DNA of 7,521 bases, from assembly GCA_027063325.1 (NCBI GenBank), contig JAMOSA010000003.1, positions 1-7,521 of the forward strand, given 5' to 3'. The stretch is from Campylobacteraceae bacterium (lineage in GTDB: Bacteria > Campylobacterota > Campylobacteria > Campylobacterales > Sulfurovaceae). Both the position numbers and the translations under genes were made by a program. Below the pieces are notes generated by a model that worked only from the letters and a program-made list of their open reading frames with translations, had not been told where the DNA came from and searched no databases. The stretch's first letter is position 1. Every line of letters begins with the position of its first letter. Shown here piece by piece: positions 1 through 6,463 of this stretch.

Positions 1-580
1 CTACAATCACATCAGCACTACCCATAGCCTCTTTTTTGGCTGCTTTTGATATAACCCAAGCCAATGCCCAAAGTCCAAATGCTGCTATAGCTGAAGCTTT
101 GAATGTATCTATTACAACATCCCAACTACCACCCTCAAATACTCTAGCAAAGGGTGCAATCAAAGCCATACCAAGAGCAAAAAAGTTTACAGAATCAGGT
201 ACTGCAAAATAATCAAAATCTATTACACTCAAAGCCAAAAGTGCCGAAAAACTCATTGCTACAAATATAAACTCCAGATGCCAACCAATCTTTAGATACA
301 AAACTGTCCAAATCAAAGCATTTAGCAACTCTACTATCGGGTATCTAACAGAGATAGGTTGATAGCAGTATGCACACTTGCCATGCAAAAAGAGCCAGGA
401 TAATAGAGGTATATTGTGATACCACTTTAGAGCTTCTCCACATCGCGGACAGTGTGAAGAGGGGAATACTATACTCTCACCCACAGGTATGCGATGTATA
501 ACCACATTCAAAAAAGAGCCTACAAGTAATCCAAACAAAAATGCCAACAAAAGCCCCCATACTGCAATACTCTCTATCAT
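1..580 (-). CDS. pilD: Prepilin peptidase (type IV leader peptidase), C-terminus cut by window edge
   Basis: This is an inner-membrane aspartic protease of the A24 family, which cleaves the leader of type IV prepilins or pseudopilins and in many members N-methylates the new N-terminus. The 193 visible residues start MIESIAVWGL with a first membrane segment (about 5-28), followed by GSFLNVVIHR, the family's N-terminal signature. A cytoplasmic loop carries the zinc-type cysteine pairs C44/C47 (CPRC) and C69/C72 (CAYC), so the methyltransferase-type domain is kept. The first catalytic Asp is D121 in VIDFDYFAVPD. The second lies in GSAD (187-190, D190), where the family consensus is GxGD. Several hydrophobic helices follow D121. 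The gene runs off the window after codon 193, so roughly the last quarter is not visible. The ATG at 580 directly follows the uppS stop at 583-581 with no gap, so translation is probably coupled. A homologous order (uppS then peptidase) is known in Campylobacter. The family call is secure; whether it serves pili, DNA uptake or secretion is not visible. Confidence 0.93.
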   Translation of the reverse strand, partial: MIESIAVWGLLLAFLFGLLVGSFLNVVIHRIPVGESIVFPSSHCPRCGEALKWYHNIPLLSWLFLHGKCAYCYQPISVRYPIVELLNALIWTVLYLKIGWHLEFIFVAMSFSALLALSVIDFDYFAVPDSVNFFALGMALIAPFARVFEGGSWDVVIDTFKASAIAAFGLWALAWVISKAAKKEAMGSADVIV

Positions 581-1261
581 CTATATACCCCCAAATTTTC
601 TATTACGATTTTTGTAATCATCTATGATTTGTTCTAACTCTTCAGTTGTAAAGTCTGGCCACAGAGTAGGTGTAAAGTATAACTCTGCATAACTAAGTTG
701 CCATAATAAAAAGTTGGATAATCTCTGCTCACCGCTTGTTCTTATCATCAAATCTATATCACTGTATGGTGTATCAAGAGCTTTGGATATAGACTCTTCA
801 TCTACCTCTTTGCCACTTGATACTACCTTTTTTACTGCTCTTACAATCTCATCTCTTGAACCATAATTGAGTGCAAGTATTTGAGTAAGATTATTATTGT
901 GTTTGGTGAGTTCTCTTGTCTCTTTGAGAGTCTTTTGGAGTTTTGAAGAAAATATAGATATATCACCAATTGTCTCAAACTTAATGCCATGAGCCATATA
1001 GGTATCTCTCTCTTTAGTGATATACCTCTCAAGAAGTTTCATCAAATAGTTTACCTCCATCTTGGGGCGTTTCCAATTCTCGGTACTAAAAGCATAAAGT
1101 GTTAGACTCTTTATATCAGGCTCTTTTGCACAATATTGCGTAATATCTCTGACAACCTCAGCCCCTACTTCATGCCCTTTGGTACGGTTATATCCCCTCT
1201 CTTGAGCCCATCTGCCATTGCCATCCATAATAATAGCAAGATGCTCTAGCCTATTTTTCAT
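581..1261 (-). CDS. uppS: Isoprenyl transferase / undecaprenyl diphosphate synthase
   Basis: This cytosolic cis-prenyltransferase condenses isopentenyl diphosphate onto farnesyl diphosphate to make undecaprenyl diphosphate, the lipid carrier precursor for peptidoglycan and glycans. The protein is 226 aa, normal for the family. Visible motifs are IIMDGNGRW (10-18) with the catalytic Asp D13, LYAFSTENWKRP (54-65), and RTSGEQRLSNFLLWQ (174-188) with diphosphate-binding R174, R180 and S182. YAELYF (191-196) follows with the Mg-linked Glu E193, and the C-terminus ends in the usual RKFGG. I start it at the ATG at 1261. A TTG at 1282 is also in frame, but the ATG has AAGGA 10 nt upstream, the TTG has no visible ribosome site, and homologues begin a few residues before IIMDGNGRW. 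With the ATG start it overlaps the end of coaBC by 11 nt. It abuts the peptidase gene downstream, fitting a polycistronic mRNA. Confidence 0.97.
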   Translation of the reverse strand: MKNRLEHLAIIMDGNGRWAQERGYNRTKGHEVGAEVVRDITQYCAKEPDIKSLTLYAFSTENWKRPKMEVNYLMKLLERYITKERDTYMAHGIKFETIGDISIFSSKLQKTLKETRELTKHNNNLTQILALNYGSRDEIVRAVKKVVSSGKEVDEESISKALDTPYSDIDLMIRTSGEQRLSNFLLWQLSYAELYFTPTLWPDFTTEELEQIIDDYKNRNRKFGGI

Positions 1262-2531
1262 CTTCTGCCAATCCTTGAGCAAGATTCAAGATACTCCCAG
1301 CTACCAAGTATTTGGAAGCCCTTGGGATAGATACAATCTCATCTTTTGTAATCCACTCAACAGCATTTGTATCACTGCCAAAACTGTTTTTGTCTGCTAT
1401 ATGGTTGTAACATACTGCATCAACCCCCTTTTTGATTAGCATCTCTTTGGCATTTTCCAATCCTGCTTCTTTGTCACTTTCTGCTTTGAAGGCTACTGTA
1501 ACAAGATTGTTTTTATCAACAGCTTCTAAAATATCAGGATTTTTTACAAGCTCCAGGCACCACTCATCACCAAGTTGAGACTTTTTGAGTTTGCCATCTT
1601 GAGGATATTTTGGAGAGTAGTCACTAACTGCTGCCACCATAAACAGATATGGCATTTTGCGAATCAAAGATATGGGTTCACTTGAATTTAGACTGGGTTT
1701 TGTCATTTTGCCTTTTTTGGCTACTCTGACTGCATCAACTGTATATTCAAGCATCTCTTTTGCACTCTCTACATCTATGATATATACATCATCTGGCAAA
1801 GTATTACGCCCTGTTGTGGTTATGTAGCATACATCAGCACCCCTTAGGTACAAAGAGAGTACAACAGCTTCTGCCATTTTGCCACTTGAGTAGTTGGATA
1901 TATAGCGTACAGTATCAATAGGCTCTCTTGTGCCACCTCCTGTTACTACAACTTTCCTATCTCTCCAGAAATCTTCTGTCAGTATCTCTTTGGAGCTTTG
2001 GTAGTATATCTCTTCTATATTTGCCAATGCTCCACTACCCTCAACTCCACATACCAGCTTTTTACTCTGAGGCTCTACAACTACTATATCATTTACTCTC
2101 AGCATCTTTAAAGAGCCTACTGTATAGTGGTTTTGAAGCATCTGTGTATTGGCTGCTGGAGCTATTACAACAGGTGACTTTGTAGCAAGAGCAGCTTGTA
2201 GTACCAAAGTATCTGCAATACCCTTTGCAAGTTTGTTTATACTGTTTGCAGTTGCCGGAGCCATTACAAACAAATCGGCATCTTTTACTATATCTATATG
2301 GTTATTCTCACTGCTCCAACTCTCACTGCTACTGGTTAATACCTCATTTTTGGTAAGTGCTTCAAATGTCAAAGCAGATACAAATTTTTGTGCAGATTCA
2401 CTCATTACCACTTTGACATCTGCACCGCTTTTTACAAAGAGTCTCACCAAATCACAGGCTTTATATGCAGAGATAGAGCCTGTTACTCCTACTACTATCT
2501 TTTTACCACTCAAATTAACTAAATTCATCAT
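1251..2531 (-). CDS. coaBC: Bifunctional phosphopantothenoylcysteine decarboxylase / phosphopantothenate-cysteine ligase
   Basis: This is the cytosolic flavoenzyme for two coenzyme A steps: CoaB joins cysteine to 4'-phosphopantothenate using CTP, and CoaC (FMN) decarboxylates the product to 4'-phosphopantetheine. The protein is 426 aa. The N-terminal CoaC domain shows VGVTGSISAYKACDLVR (14-30), the active-site His H79 in NNHIDI, the FMN/substrate segment APATANSINKLAKGIADT, the PxMN-like motif as PAANTQML (125-132), and the flap cysteine C161 in CGVEGSG. The CoaB domain starts near 192 with VVVTGGGTREPIDTVRYIS and SSGKMA, then AAVSDY (300-305), the KLKK loop (314-317) and the late NHIADKNSFGSDTNAV segment. 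About 20 extra residues (roughly 270-292) sit before the AAVSDY strand compared with E. coli Dfp. Two adjacent ATGs (2531 and 2528) both overlap the glmU stop, and a weak AAGAG precedes them. Either start changes the protein by one residue. It is the second gene of the glmU operon. Confidence 0.97.
   Translation of the reverse strand: MMNLVNLSGKKIVVGVTGSISAYKACDLVRLFVKSGADVKVVMSESAQKFVSALTFEALTKNEVLTSSSESWSSENNHIDIVKDADLFVMAPATANSINKLAKGIADTLVLQAALATKSPVVIAPAANTQMLQNHYTVGSLKMLRVNDIVVVEPQSKKLVCGVEGSGALANIEEIYYQSSKEILTEDFWRDRKVVVTGGGTREPIDTVRYISNYSSGKMAEAVVLSLYLRGADVCYITTTGRNTLPDDVYIIDVESAKEMLEYTVDAVRVAKKGKMTKPSLNSSEPISLIRKMPYLFMVAAVSDYSPKYPQDGKLKKSQLGDEWCLELVKNPDILEAVDKNNLVTVAFKAESDKEAGLENAKEMLIKKGVDAVCYNHIADKNSFGSDTNAVEWITKDEIVSIPRASKYLVAGSILNLAQGLAEDEK
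1272..1276 (-). promoter_or_regulatory. Ribosome binding site deciding the uppS start
   Basis: AAGGA on the minus strand, 10 nt before the ATG at 1261 and inside the 3' end of coaBC. It lies downstream of the alternative TTG at 1282 and so favours the ATG as start. Confidence 0.6.
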
Positions 2532-3820
2532 TTACTCTTTTGAAAAAATTTATAAAAATACCCTTTGATTATACGCATTGGAACTCTACTAAGAGCTAAT
2601 GCACCTTTGGGTACATCTTTGGTTATTGTACTTCCTGCACCAATTATTGTATCATCTGCAATCTCAACAGGTGCAACCAATTGTGTATCACTGCCTATAA
2701 ATACATTTTTGCCTATCTTTGTACGATGTTTTGCCTTACCGTCATAGTTGCAAGTAATGGTACCAGCTCCTATATTTGTGCCACTTCCTACCTCACAATC
2801 ACCCAAATAGCTTAGATGTCCGGCAGAAGTATCTATAACAGTACTGTTTTTGAGTTCTGTAAAGTTGCCTATCTTACTGTTTGTTACTATACTGTTTGGT
2901 CTGATATGAGCCATAGGACCTATATTGCTTTGTGATATGCTTGAATACTCTATGACAGAGTGTGAGTATATGGTTGAAGTTGATATTTTGGTATCACCTG
3001 TGATTACAACACCACTGTACAATTCACACTCACCCTCAAAAGAGGCTTTGCAATCTATATATATGGTATCTGGCAAATGCATAATAACTCCCTCTAACAT
3101 CCACCTGTTTTTGATTCTTTGCTGCATAATCTCTTCTGCTTTTGCCAAATCACTCTTGGAGTTTACCCCCATAAACTCCTCTTGGGGTACTACTACACCA
3201 GATACCATTACACCATCTTTGACTGCCATCTCTATAATATCAGTCAGATAATACTCCCTTTGGGCATTATTGTTATTAAGTCTTGGGATATATTTGTATA
3301 ACAACTCTTTGGAGACAGCATACACTCCGGCATTTACTTCAGATATATCCAACTGCTCTTTTGTACAATCTTTCTCTTCGATTATAGCCTTTACACCATT
3401 ATCTACTACTACTCTACCATACCCAGAGGGGTTATTGAGCTTTAATATACTCATAGCTATTTCACCCTCAGCTTCAATCAGCCTTTGTATGGAGCCAGGC
3501 AGAACCAAAGGCATATCACCATTTAAAATGACTACTTTGTCATACTTTGGCTCAATACCCATAACAGCTCCACCTGTTCCTGGATACTTTTGTCTGTTTT
3601 GCCTGTGAAATCTGATACCATCATACTCACTCTCAACAGCCTTTTTTACCCTCTCATACTCATAAGAGAGTACTACTACTATATCATCACTTATCTCTTT
3701 GGCTGCATCAATAGTATGAAACAGCATCTCTTTACCCGATATTTGGTGTAGCACCTTTGGAGTAGCTGATTTCATTCTGGTACCCTCACCAGCTGCTAAT
3801 ATTATGATACTCACTGACAT
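2528..3820 (-). CDS. glmU: Bifunctional UDP-N-acetylglucosamine pyrophosphorylase / glucosamine-1-phosphate N-acetyltransferase
   Basis: This cytosolic enzyme makes UDP-GlcNAc in two steps. The C-terminal domain acetylates glucosamine-1-phosphate with acetyl-CoA and the N-terminal domain transfers UMP from UTP. The protein is 430 aa. The N-terminal half has LAAGEGTRMKSATPKVL (8-24), GTGGAV (81-86), LNGDMPL (99-105), SGYGRVV, the EEKD loop (148-151), EVNAGVYAV and NAQREYYLTD. From about 250 it becomes a left-handed beta helix of hexapeptide repeats, with HIRP (305-308), the catalytic His H335 in AGHLSYLGD, NIGAGTITCNYDG, FIGSDTQLVAP and SRVP near the end. I start at the ATG at 3820. An upstream in-frame TTG at 3844 adds eight unconserved residues, and AAAAAGG lies 10 nt before the ATG. 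Its TGA overlaps the coaBC ATG. It is the first gene of its operon, behind its own predicted promoter and a structured leader. Confidence 0.97.
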   Translation of the reverse strand: MSVSIIILAAGEGTRMKSATPKVLHQISGKEMLFHTIDAAKEISDDIVVVLSYEYERVKKAVESEYDGIRFHRQNRQKYPGTGGAVMGIEPKYDKVVILNGDMPLVLPGSIQRLIEAEGEIAMSILKLNNPSGYGRVVVDNGVKAIIEEKDCTKEQLDISEVNAGVYAVSKELLYKYIPRLNNNNAQREYYLTDIIEMAVKDGVMVSGVVVPQEEFMGVNSKSDLAKAEEIMQQRIKNRWMLEGVIMHLPDTIYIDCKASFEGECELYSGVVITGDTKISTSTIYSHSVIEYSSISQSNIGPMAHIRPNSIVTNSKIGNFTELKNSTVIDTSAGHLSYLGDCEVGSGTNIGAGTITCNYDGKAKHRTKIGKNVFIGSDTQLVAPVEIADDTIIGAGSTITKDVPKGALALSRVPMRIIKGYFYKFFQKSK

Positions 3821-3838
3821 ATACTGTTTACCTTTTTG

Positions 3839-3921
3839 CCACAAATTCTGTGGTGAAATTATTACCCAAAATATGCCAATCCTATATGGATTGACAATAT
3901 CACTATGATTAAAAATGGGTA
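3839..3921 (-). promoter_or_regulatory. Structured 5' leader of glmU with three potential stems
   Basis: Read as minus-strand RNA, three pairings are visible. P1 is UACCCA (3921-3916) with UGGGUA (3868-3863), enclosing P2. P2 pairs 3896-3888 with 3882-3874: nine pairs including one G-U, with loop AUAUA, followed at once by UAUUUU. P3 is CCACAG (3853-3848) with UUGUGG (3844-3839), ending next to the AAAAAGG ribosome site. The predicted start point lies just upstream of P1. P2 could also act as a weak terminator for antiporter transcripts. I recognise no known riboswitch family. The pairings are seen in the sequence; any regulatory role is inference. Confidence 0.4.
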
Positions 3922-3932
3922 GAAGTTAAATA

Positions 3933-3938
3933 ATTATA
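3933..3938 (-). promoter_or_regulatory. Predicted sigma-70 -10 box for the glmU operon
   Basis: A perfect TATAAT reads at 3938-3933 on the minus strand, preceded by GG and a T-rich run (3941-3955) with no good -35 box. That is the usual Campylobacterota housekeeping promoter layout. The start of transcription would be near 3926, giving a leader of about 106 nt before the glmU ATG at 3820. Confidence 0.55.
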
Positions 3939-3967
3939 CCTAAAAAGAGTATATTCATATCTTTGAA

Positions 3968-5131
3968 TCAGCGGTTTTTAAGATTATAACAGCAACCTCT
4001 AATTATTTTTATAGCCAACATTGAGATAATTACTTCAAACAGACTTGCTAATATGAGTTGATAGTAGGTATATAGATCTATCTGCTGTGATGTATATCCA
4101 ATCGTTGCTACTGCAATAAGCAAAGTCAAAGGCATCGAAAGAGAAAAAGCAACAAGCAAGGCATCTATTCTTGTTCTAATATAGCGTAAATGAAATGCTG
4201 CAAATACTCTAATTAGAATCATTACAGCAGTAATTAGCAAAGCTCCACTTACAACTCCTGGCAACATCAGTGCATGTAAATCAAATGAAACACCCACATG
4301 TACAAAAAACAGAGGAACTAAAAATCCAAATCCAAGTGAAGACATCTTCTCTTCGAGTTCTTTTTTGTGATGAAAAAATGCAGATATAGCAACACCTGCT
4401 ATAAATGCACCAAGAGCTAACTCAAGATGCATAGTAAGCATTGTAGATATCATTATAAAAAATACTGCCATAGCCATTCGTACATCTTGGTCTGATGTAT
4501 CAAAATGAGGCATAAGTACATTTTTAAACTCTGGATACCACCAAAATACAACTACAAGGAATCTATACATCATATATACACTTGATATAAATATTGTAAA
4601 CATAGCAAGTTGCATAATCAGCTTCCAGCCAAATCCAACCGAACTTGCCACATCCAAAATTGTCAATGCTATAATACTGGTTATCTCTCCAATAACACCC
4701 ACAGTTACAGCCAAATTTAACCAAGGCTCCTTTTTGCCATAGACTTTCGACAGTGAAGCTAATAATCCTATGGATATAAGAGGCAAGGATATAATAATTA
4801 TGGCATTAAAGTCTAATATAAAACCAAATAAAATAGCAAAAAAGCCCAAAGTAATTACAAACAAAATAGATTTTTTGAGAGTATTTTGTGAACTTTGTGT
4901 AATTTGCTTGGGATTTACTTCCATACCAGCTAAAAACATCAAATACAAAAAACCCATCTCAGCAATAATATCAAAATATTCATTATCTCCCAAATATCCA
5001 GCATAAGCAAATAGTGAACCCAAAATTATCTCTAATGGTGCTGTAGGAATCTTTAGCATCTTGGCAATAAATGGTGATAACCATATTATTATTGATAGGG
5101 TAAGAATTAGAGTAGTAGTATTACTATGCAT
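3968..5131 (-). CDS. CPA2-family cation:proton antiporter, membrane domain only
   Basis: This is an integral inner-membrane protein of 387 aa, predicted to exchange Na+ or K+ for protons and so help ion and pH balance. The sequence is hydrophobic throughout, with about 11-13 membrane segments. It shows family landmarks: PTAPLEIILGSL near residue 30, FLYLMFLAGMEV (61-72), LELALGAFIAGVAIS (236-250), and LVPLFFVHVGVSFDL (271-285), the Kef/NapA-like helix. A conserved basic residue sits in a late helix (R308). In the ion-binding helix, where many CPA2 exchangers have an Asp or Asp pair, this protein has GVIGEITS with E149. It lacks the C-terminal TrkA-N/RCK nucleotide-binding domain of KefB/KefC, so it is not a glutathione-gated efflux system of that type. 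The ATG at 5131 overlaps the end of bioB by 8 nt and has a strong AAAGGAG site, so it is co-transcribed with bioB. The transported ion cannot be told from sequence. Confidence 0.88.
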   Translation of the reverse strand: MHSNTTTLILTLSIIIWLSPFIAKMLKIPTAPLEIILGSLFAYAGYLGDNEYFDIIAEMGFLYLMFLAGMEVNPKQITQSSQNTLKKSILFVITLGFFAILFGFILDFNAIIIISLPLISIGLLASLSKVYGKKEPWLNLAVTVGVIGEITSIIALTILDVASSVGFGWKLIMQLAMFTIFISSVYMMYRFLVVVFWWYPEFKNVLMPHFDTSDQDVRMAMAVFFIMISTMLTMHLELALGAFIAGVAISAFFHHKKELEEKMSSLGFGFLVPLFFVHVGVSFDLHALMLPGVVSGALLITAVMILIRVFAAFHLRYIRTRIDALLVAFSLSMPLTLLIAVATIGYTSQQIDLYTYYQLILASLFEVIISMLAIKIIRGCCYNLKNR

Positions 5132-5975
5132 TACACTCCTTTGCTATATCAAGACCTAAAGATTTAAGTCTATCTATATCTCTTTGTGGTACCTCTCCAC
5201 TGGTTGTGAGATAATCACCCACTACTATAGAATTTGCTCCAGCTTCATACATAGCCACTTCACTGTCTCCAAAGATCATCTCTCTACCACCTGCAACCAT
5301 CACAATAGAGGCACTTACTACCTCTGTAGATACTTTATGTATTATATCTATAGCTTCACTTTGAGTTATACTACACTCTTTTATGGGTAGAGCCGGATTT
5401 GGAATATAAAAATTGATTGGTACTGCATCAGCTTTGAGTGAAGAGATAGCAAATACCAAAGAGTCTCTGTCTCTTTGGCTCTCACCCATTCCAAATATAC
5501 CGCCACAACAGAGCATTAAACCTTCACTTTTGACATTTTGGGCTGTAATATATCTCTCTTGCCAACTATGAGTTGAACAGATTTTGGGATAATACTCCTG
5601 TGAAGTCTCAAGATTGTGATTGTAACTGTCTATTCCACTTTTTTTGAGTTCTCTTAACTGCTCTTTGGTTGCTGTACCATTACAACCAATCAGCCAAAGT
5701 GAAGGAAACTCTCTTTTGAGTCTGTGAGCAATCCTGGCAACCTCTTCGCACTTGCTATCATCAAGCCCCTTACCGGCAGTTACCAAACAGTATCCAATAG
5801 CACCATAAGATAGAGCTTCTCTTGCTTCTGATACAATCTGATTTATACTTTTGAATCTATATCTGTCTATTGAAGCTTTGTATCTGGCACTTTGGGTACA
5901 AAAGTGACAATCCTCACTACAACTCCCACTCAAAACATTATTTATAGCACATAAATATATCTTTTTTGTTTTCAT
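5124..5975 (-). CDS. bioB: Biotin synthase, short epsilon-type form
   Basis: This radical-SAM enzyme inserts sulfur into dethiobiotin to make biotin, the last step of the pathway, in the cytosol. The protein is 283 aa, clearly shorter than E. coli BioB (about 346 aa) because the N-terminal extension is missing. The SAM [4Fe-4S] cluster motif is C19, C23, C26 (CSEDCHFC) followed by TQSARY. Candidate ligands for the sulfur-donating [2Fe-2S] cluster are all present: C63 (GYCLVTAGKG), C98 (LIGCNG), C156 (LMLCCGGIFGMGE) and R231 (AGGRE). YNHNLETS (118-125) and NFYIPNP (188-194) are also typical. The ATG at 5975 is the first possible start in frame, since there is no upstream ATG, GTG or TTG before the frame closes, and it sits right at the conserved N-terminus. 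No ribosome binding site precedes it. The downstream antiporter gene overlaps it by 8 nt. No other bio genes are visible, so dethiobiotin supply must be encoded elsewhere. Confidence 0.96.
   Translation of the reverse strand: MKTKKIYLCAINNVLSGSCSEDCHFCTQSARYKASIDRYRFKSINQIVSEAREALSYGAIGYCLVTAGKGLDDSKCEEVARIAHRLKREFPSLWLIGCNGTATKEQLRELKKSGIDSYNHNLETSQEYYPKICSTHSWQERYITAQNVKSEGLMLCCGGIFGMGESQRDRDSLVFAISSLKADAVPINFYIPNPALPIKECSITQSEAIDIIHKVSTEVVSASIVMVAGGREMIFGDSEVAMYEAGANSIVVGDYLTTSGEVPQRDIDRLKSLGLDIAKECNA
5136..5142 (-). promoter_or_regulatory. Strong ribosome binding site of the antiporter gene inside bioB
   Basis: AAAGGAG on the minus strand lies 4 nt before the antiporter ATG and within the last codons of bioB. 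It is the best Shine-Dalgarno match I noticed in the window, in contrast to bioB itself, which has none. Confidence 0.65.
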
Positions 5976-5981
5976 AGCACC

Positions 5982-6009
5982 ATTATACCCTAATAGAATA
6001 TATCTACAA
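5982..6009 (-). promoter_or_regulatory. Predicted bioB promoter, possibly giving a leaderless mRNA
   Basis: A perfect TATAAT reads at 5987-5982 on the minus strand after AGGG, with a weak -35-like TTGTAG at 6009-6004 and a 16-nt spacer. Only six bases (GGTGCT) separate the -10 box from the bioB ATG at 5975, so the expected start of transcription falls on or within a base or two of the ATG. The bioB-antiporter pair would then be an independent unit, separate from the ATPase module upstream. Confidence 0.55.
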
Positions 6010-6047
6010 ATTTTATTTAGAGTGATAAAAGCAGACTCTTTTTATAT

Positions 6048-6463
6048 CTAACATATTGGTTTGTTAAAGTTTTTATTCTGTACTACTACCAATAATATAT
6101 TTTCTACTTTAGTATTAATCATCTTTTTTTTGAGATTTGGATTTTTATTGTCTAACCTGTCATATACTAAAAATATATTTTTTATATCATCATATCTATT
6201 ACAATATCTAACTATCTCTATACAGTTTTCTAACTGCTTTAGCTTATCTTTATACTCTGTATATGTCAATTTACCACAAAGTATCTCGACTATATTTTAT
6301 TGTTATTACACTCTATGATACAGTCACAAAATTTATTATTGCTTTTTGGTATCTTCTTTTTAAGACCTCTGTTTGGTTTATAAACAGTATTGATATTTTT
6401 ATTGTTTATTTGACAATGATGCTCTTTGCATTTTGATTCTTGATATAGATAATCATTTAGCAT
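6048..6463 (-). pseudogene. Frameshifted small cysteine-rich gene paired with the AAA ATPase
   Basis: Fragment A starts at the ATG at 6463, which shares its A with the ATPase stop (TAATG) and has GGA six nt upstream. It encodes 57 aa beginning MLNDYLYQES and ends at TAG 6292-6290. The -1 frame opens at about 6296 and continues without a break (VEILCGKLTYTEYKDKLKQL onward) for about 80 aa to TAG 6050-6048. Joining the two gives a protein of about 137 aa. The join reads naturally across the break (KFCDCIIECNNNKI, then VEILCGKLTY), so one indel in the ATATA stretch is the simplest cause. The product would be rich in Cys (a C-K-E-H-H-C cluster near residue 12, then C46, C48, C52 and more). It contains a D...E-x-x-x-G-K-L-T pattern followed by QLENC, faintly like a PD-(D/E)xK nuclease core, but the usual ExK lysine is a Leu. 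I do not recognise the family and assign no function. Two separate small proteins or a sequencing error remain possible. Confidence 0.6.

Noticed and set aside
2149..2568. A 139-codon plus-strand frame opposite coaBC
   Set aside because: It mirrors the codons of the well-supported CoaBC N-terminus and shows no motif of its own.
3821..3844. TTG at 3844 as the glmU start
   Set aside because: It adds eight unconserved residues, overlaps the third leader hairpin, and the ATG at 3820 has a good AAGG site at usable spacing.
6019..6039. AGAGT/ACTCT inverted repeat followed by a T run, as a terminator
   Set aside because: The stem is only 5 bp with an 11-nt loop, and the T run is on the plus strand, where no gene is transcribed. 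On the minus strand it lacks a U tract.
6286..6301. Programmed -1 frameshift in the small partner gene
   Set aside because: The codons at the junction do not form a slippery heptamer, and I noticed no strong downstream hairpin, so a simple indel is the better reading.
6061..6318. A plus-strand open frame of about 85 codons with a hydrophobic product
   Set aside because: It lies opposite the frameshifted gene, is dominated by Phe, Leu and Ile as expected for the reverse of A-rich codons, and has no ribosome site or family resemblance.
5976..6462. CRISPR array, tRNA or insertion-sequence ends near the accessory block
   Set aside because: I saw no regularly spaced repeats, no cloverleaf-like stems and no terminal inverted repeats or transposase motif in this stretch.
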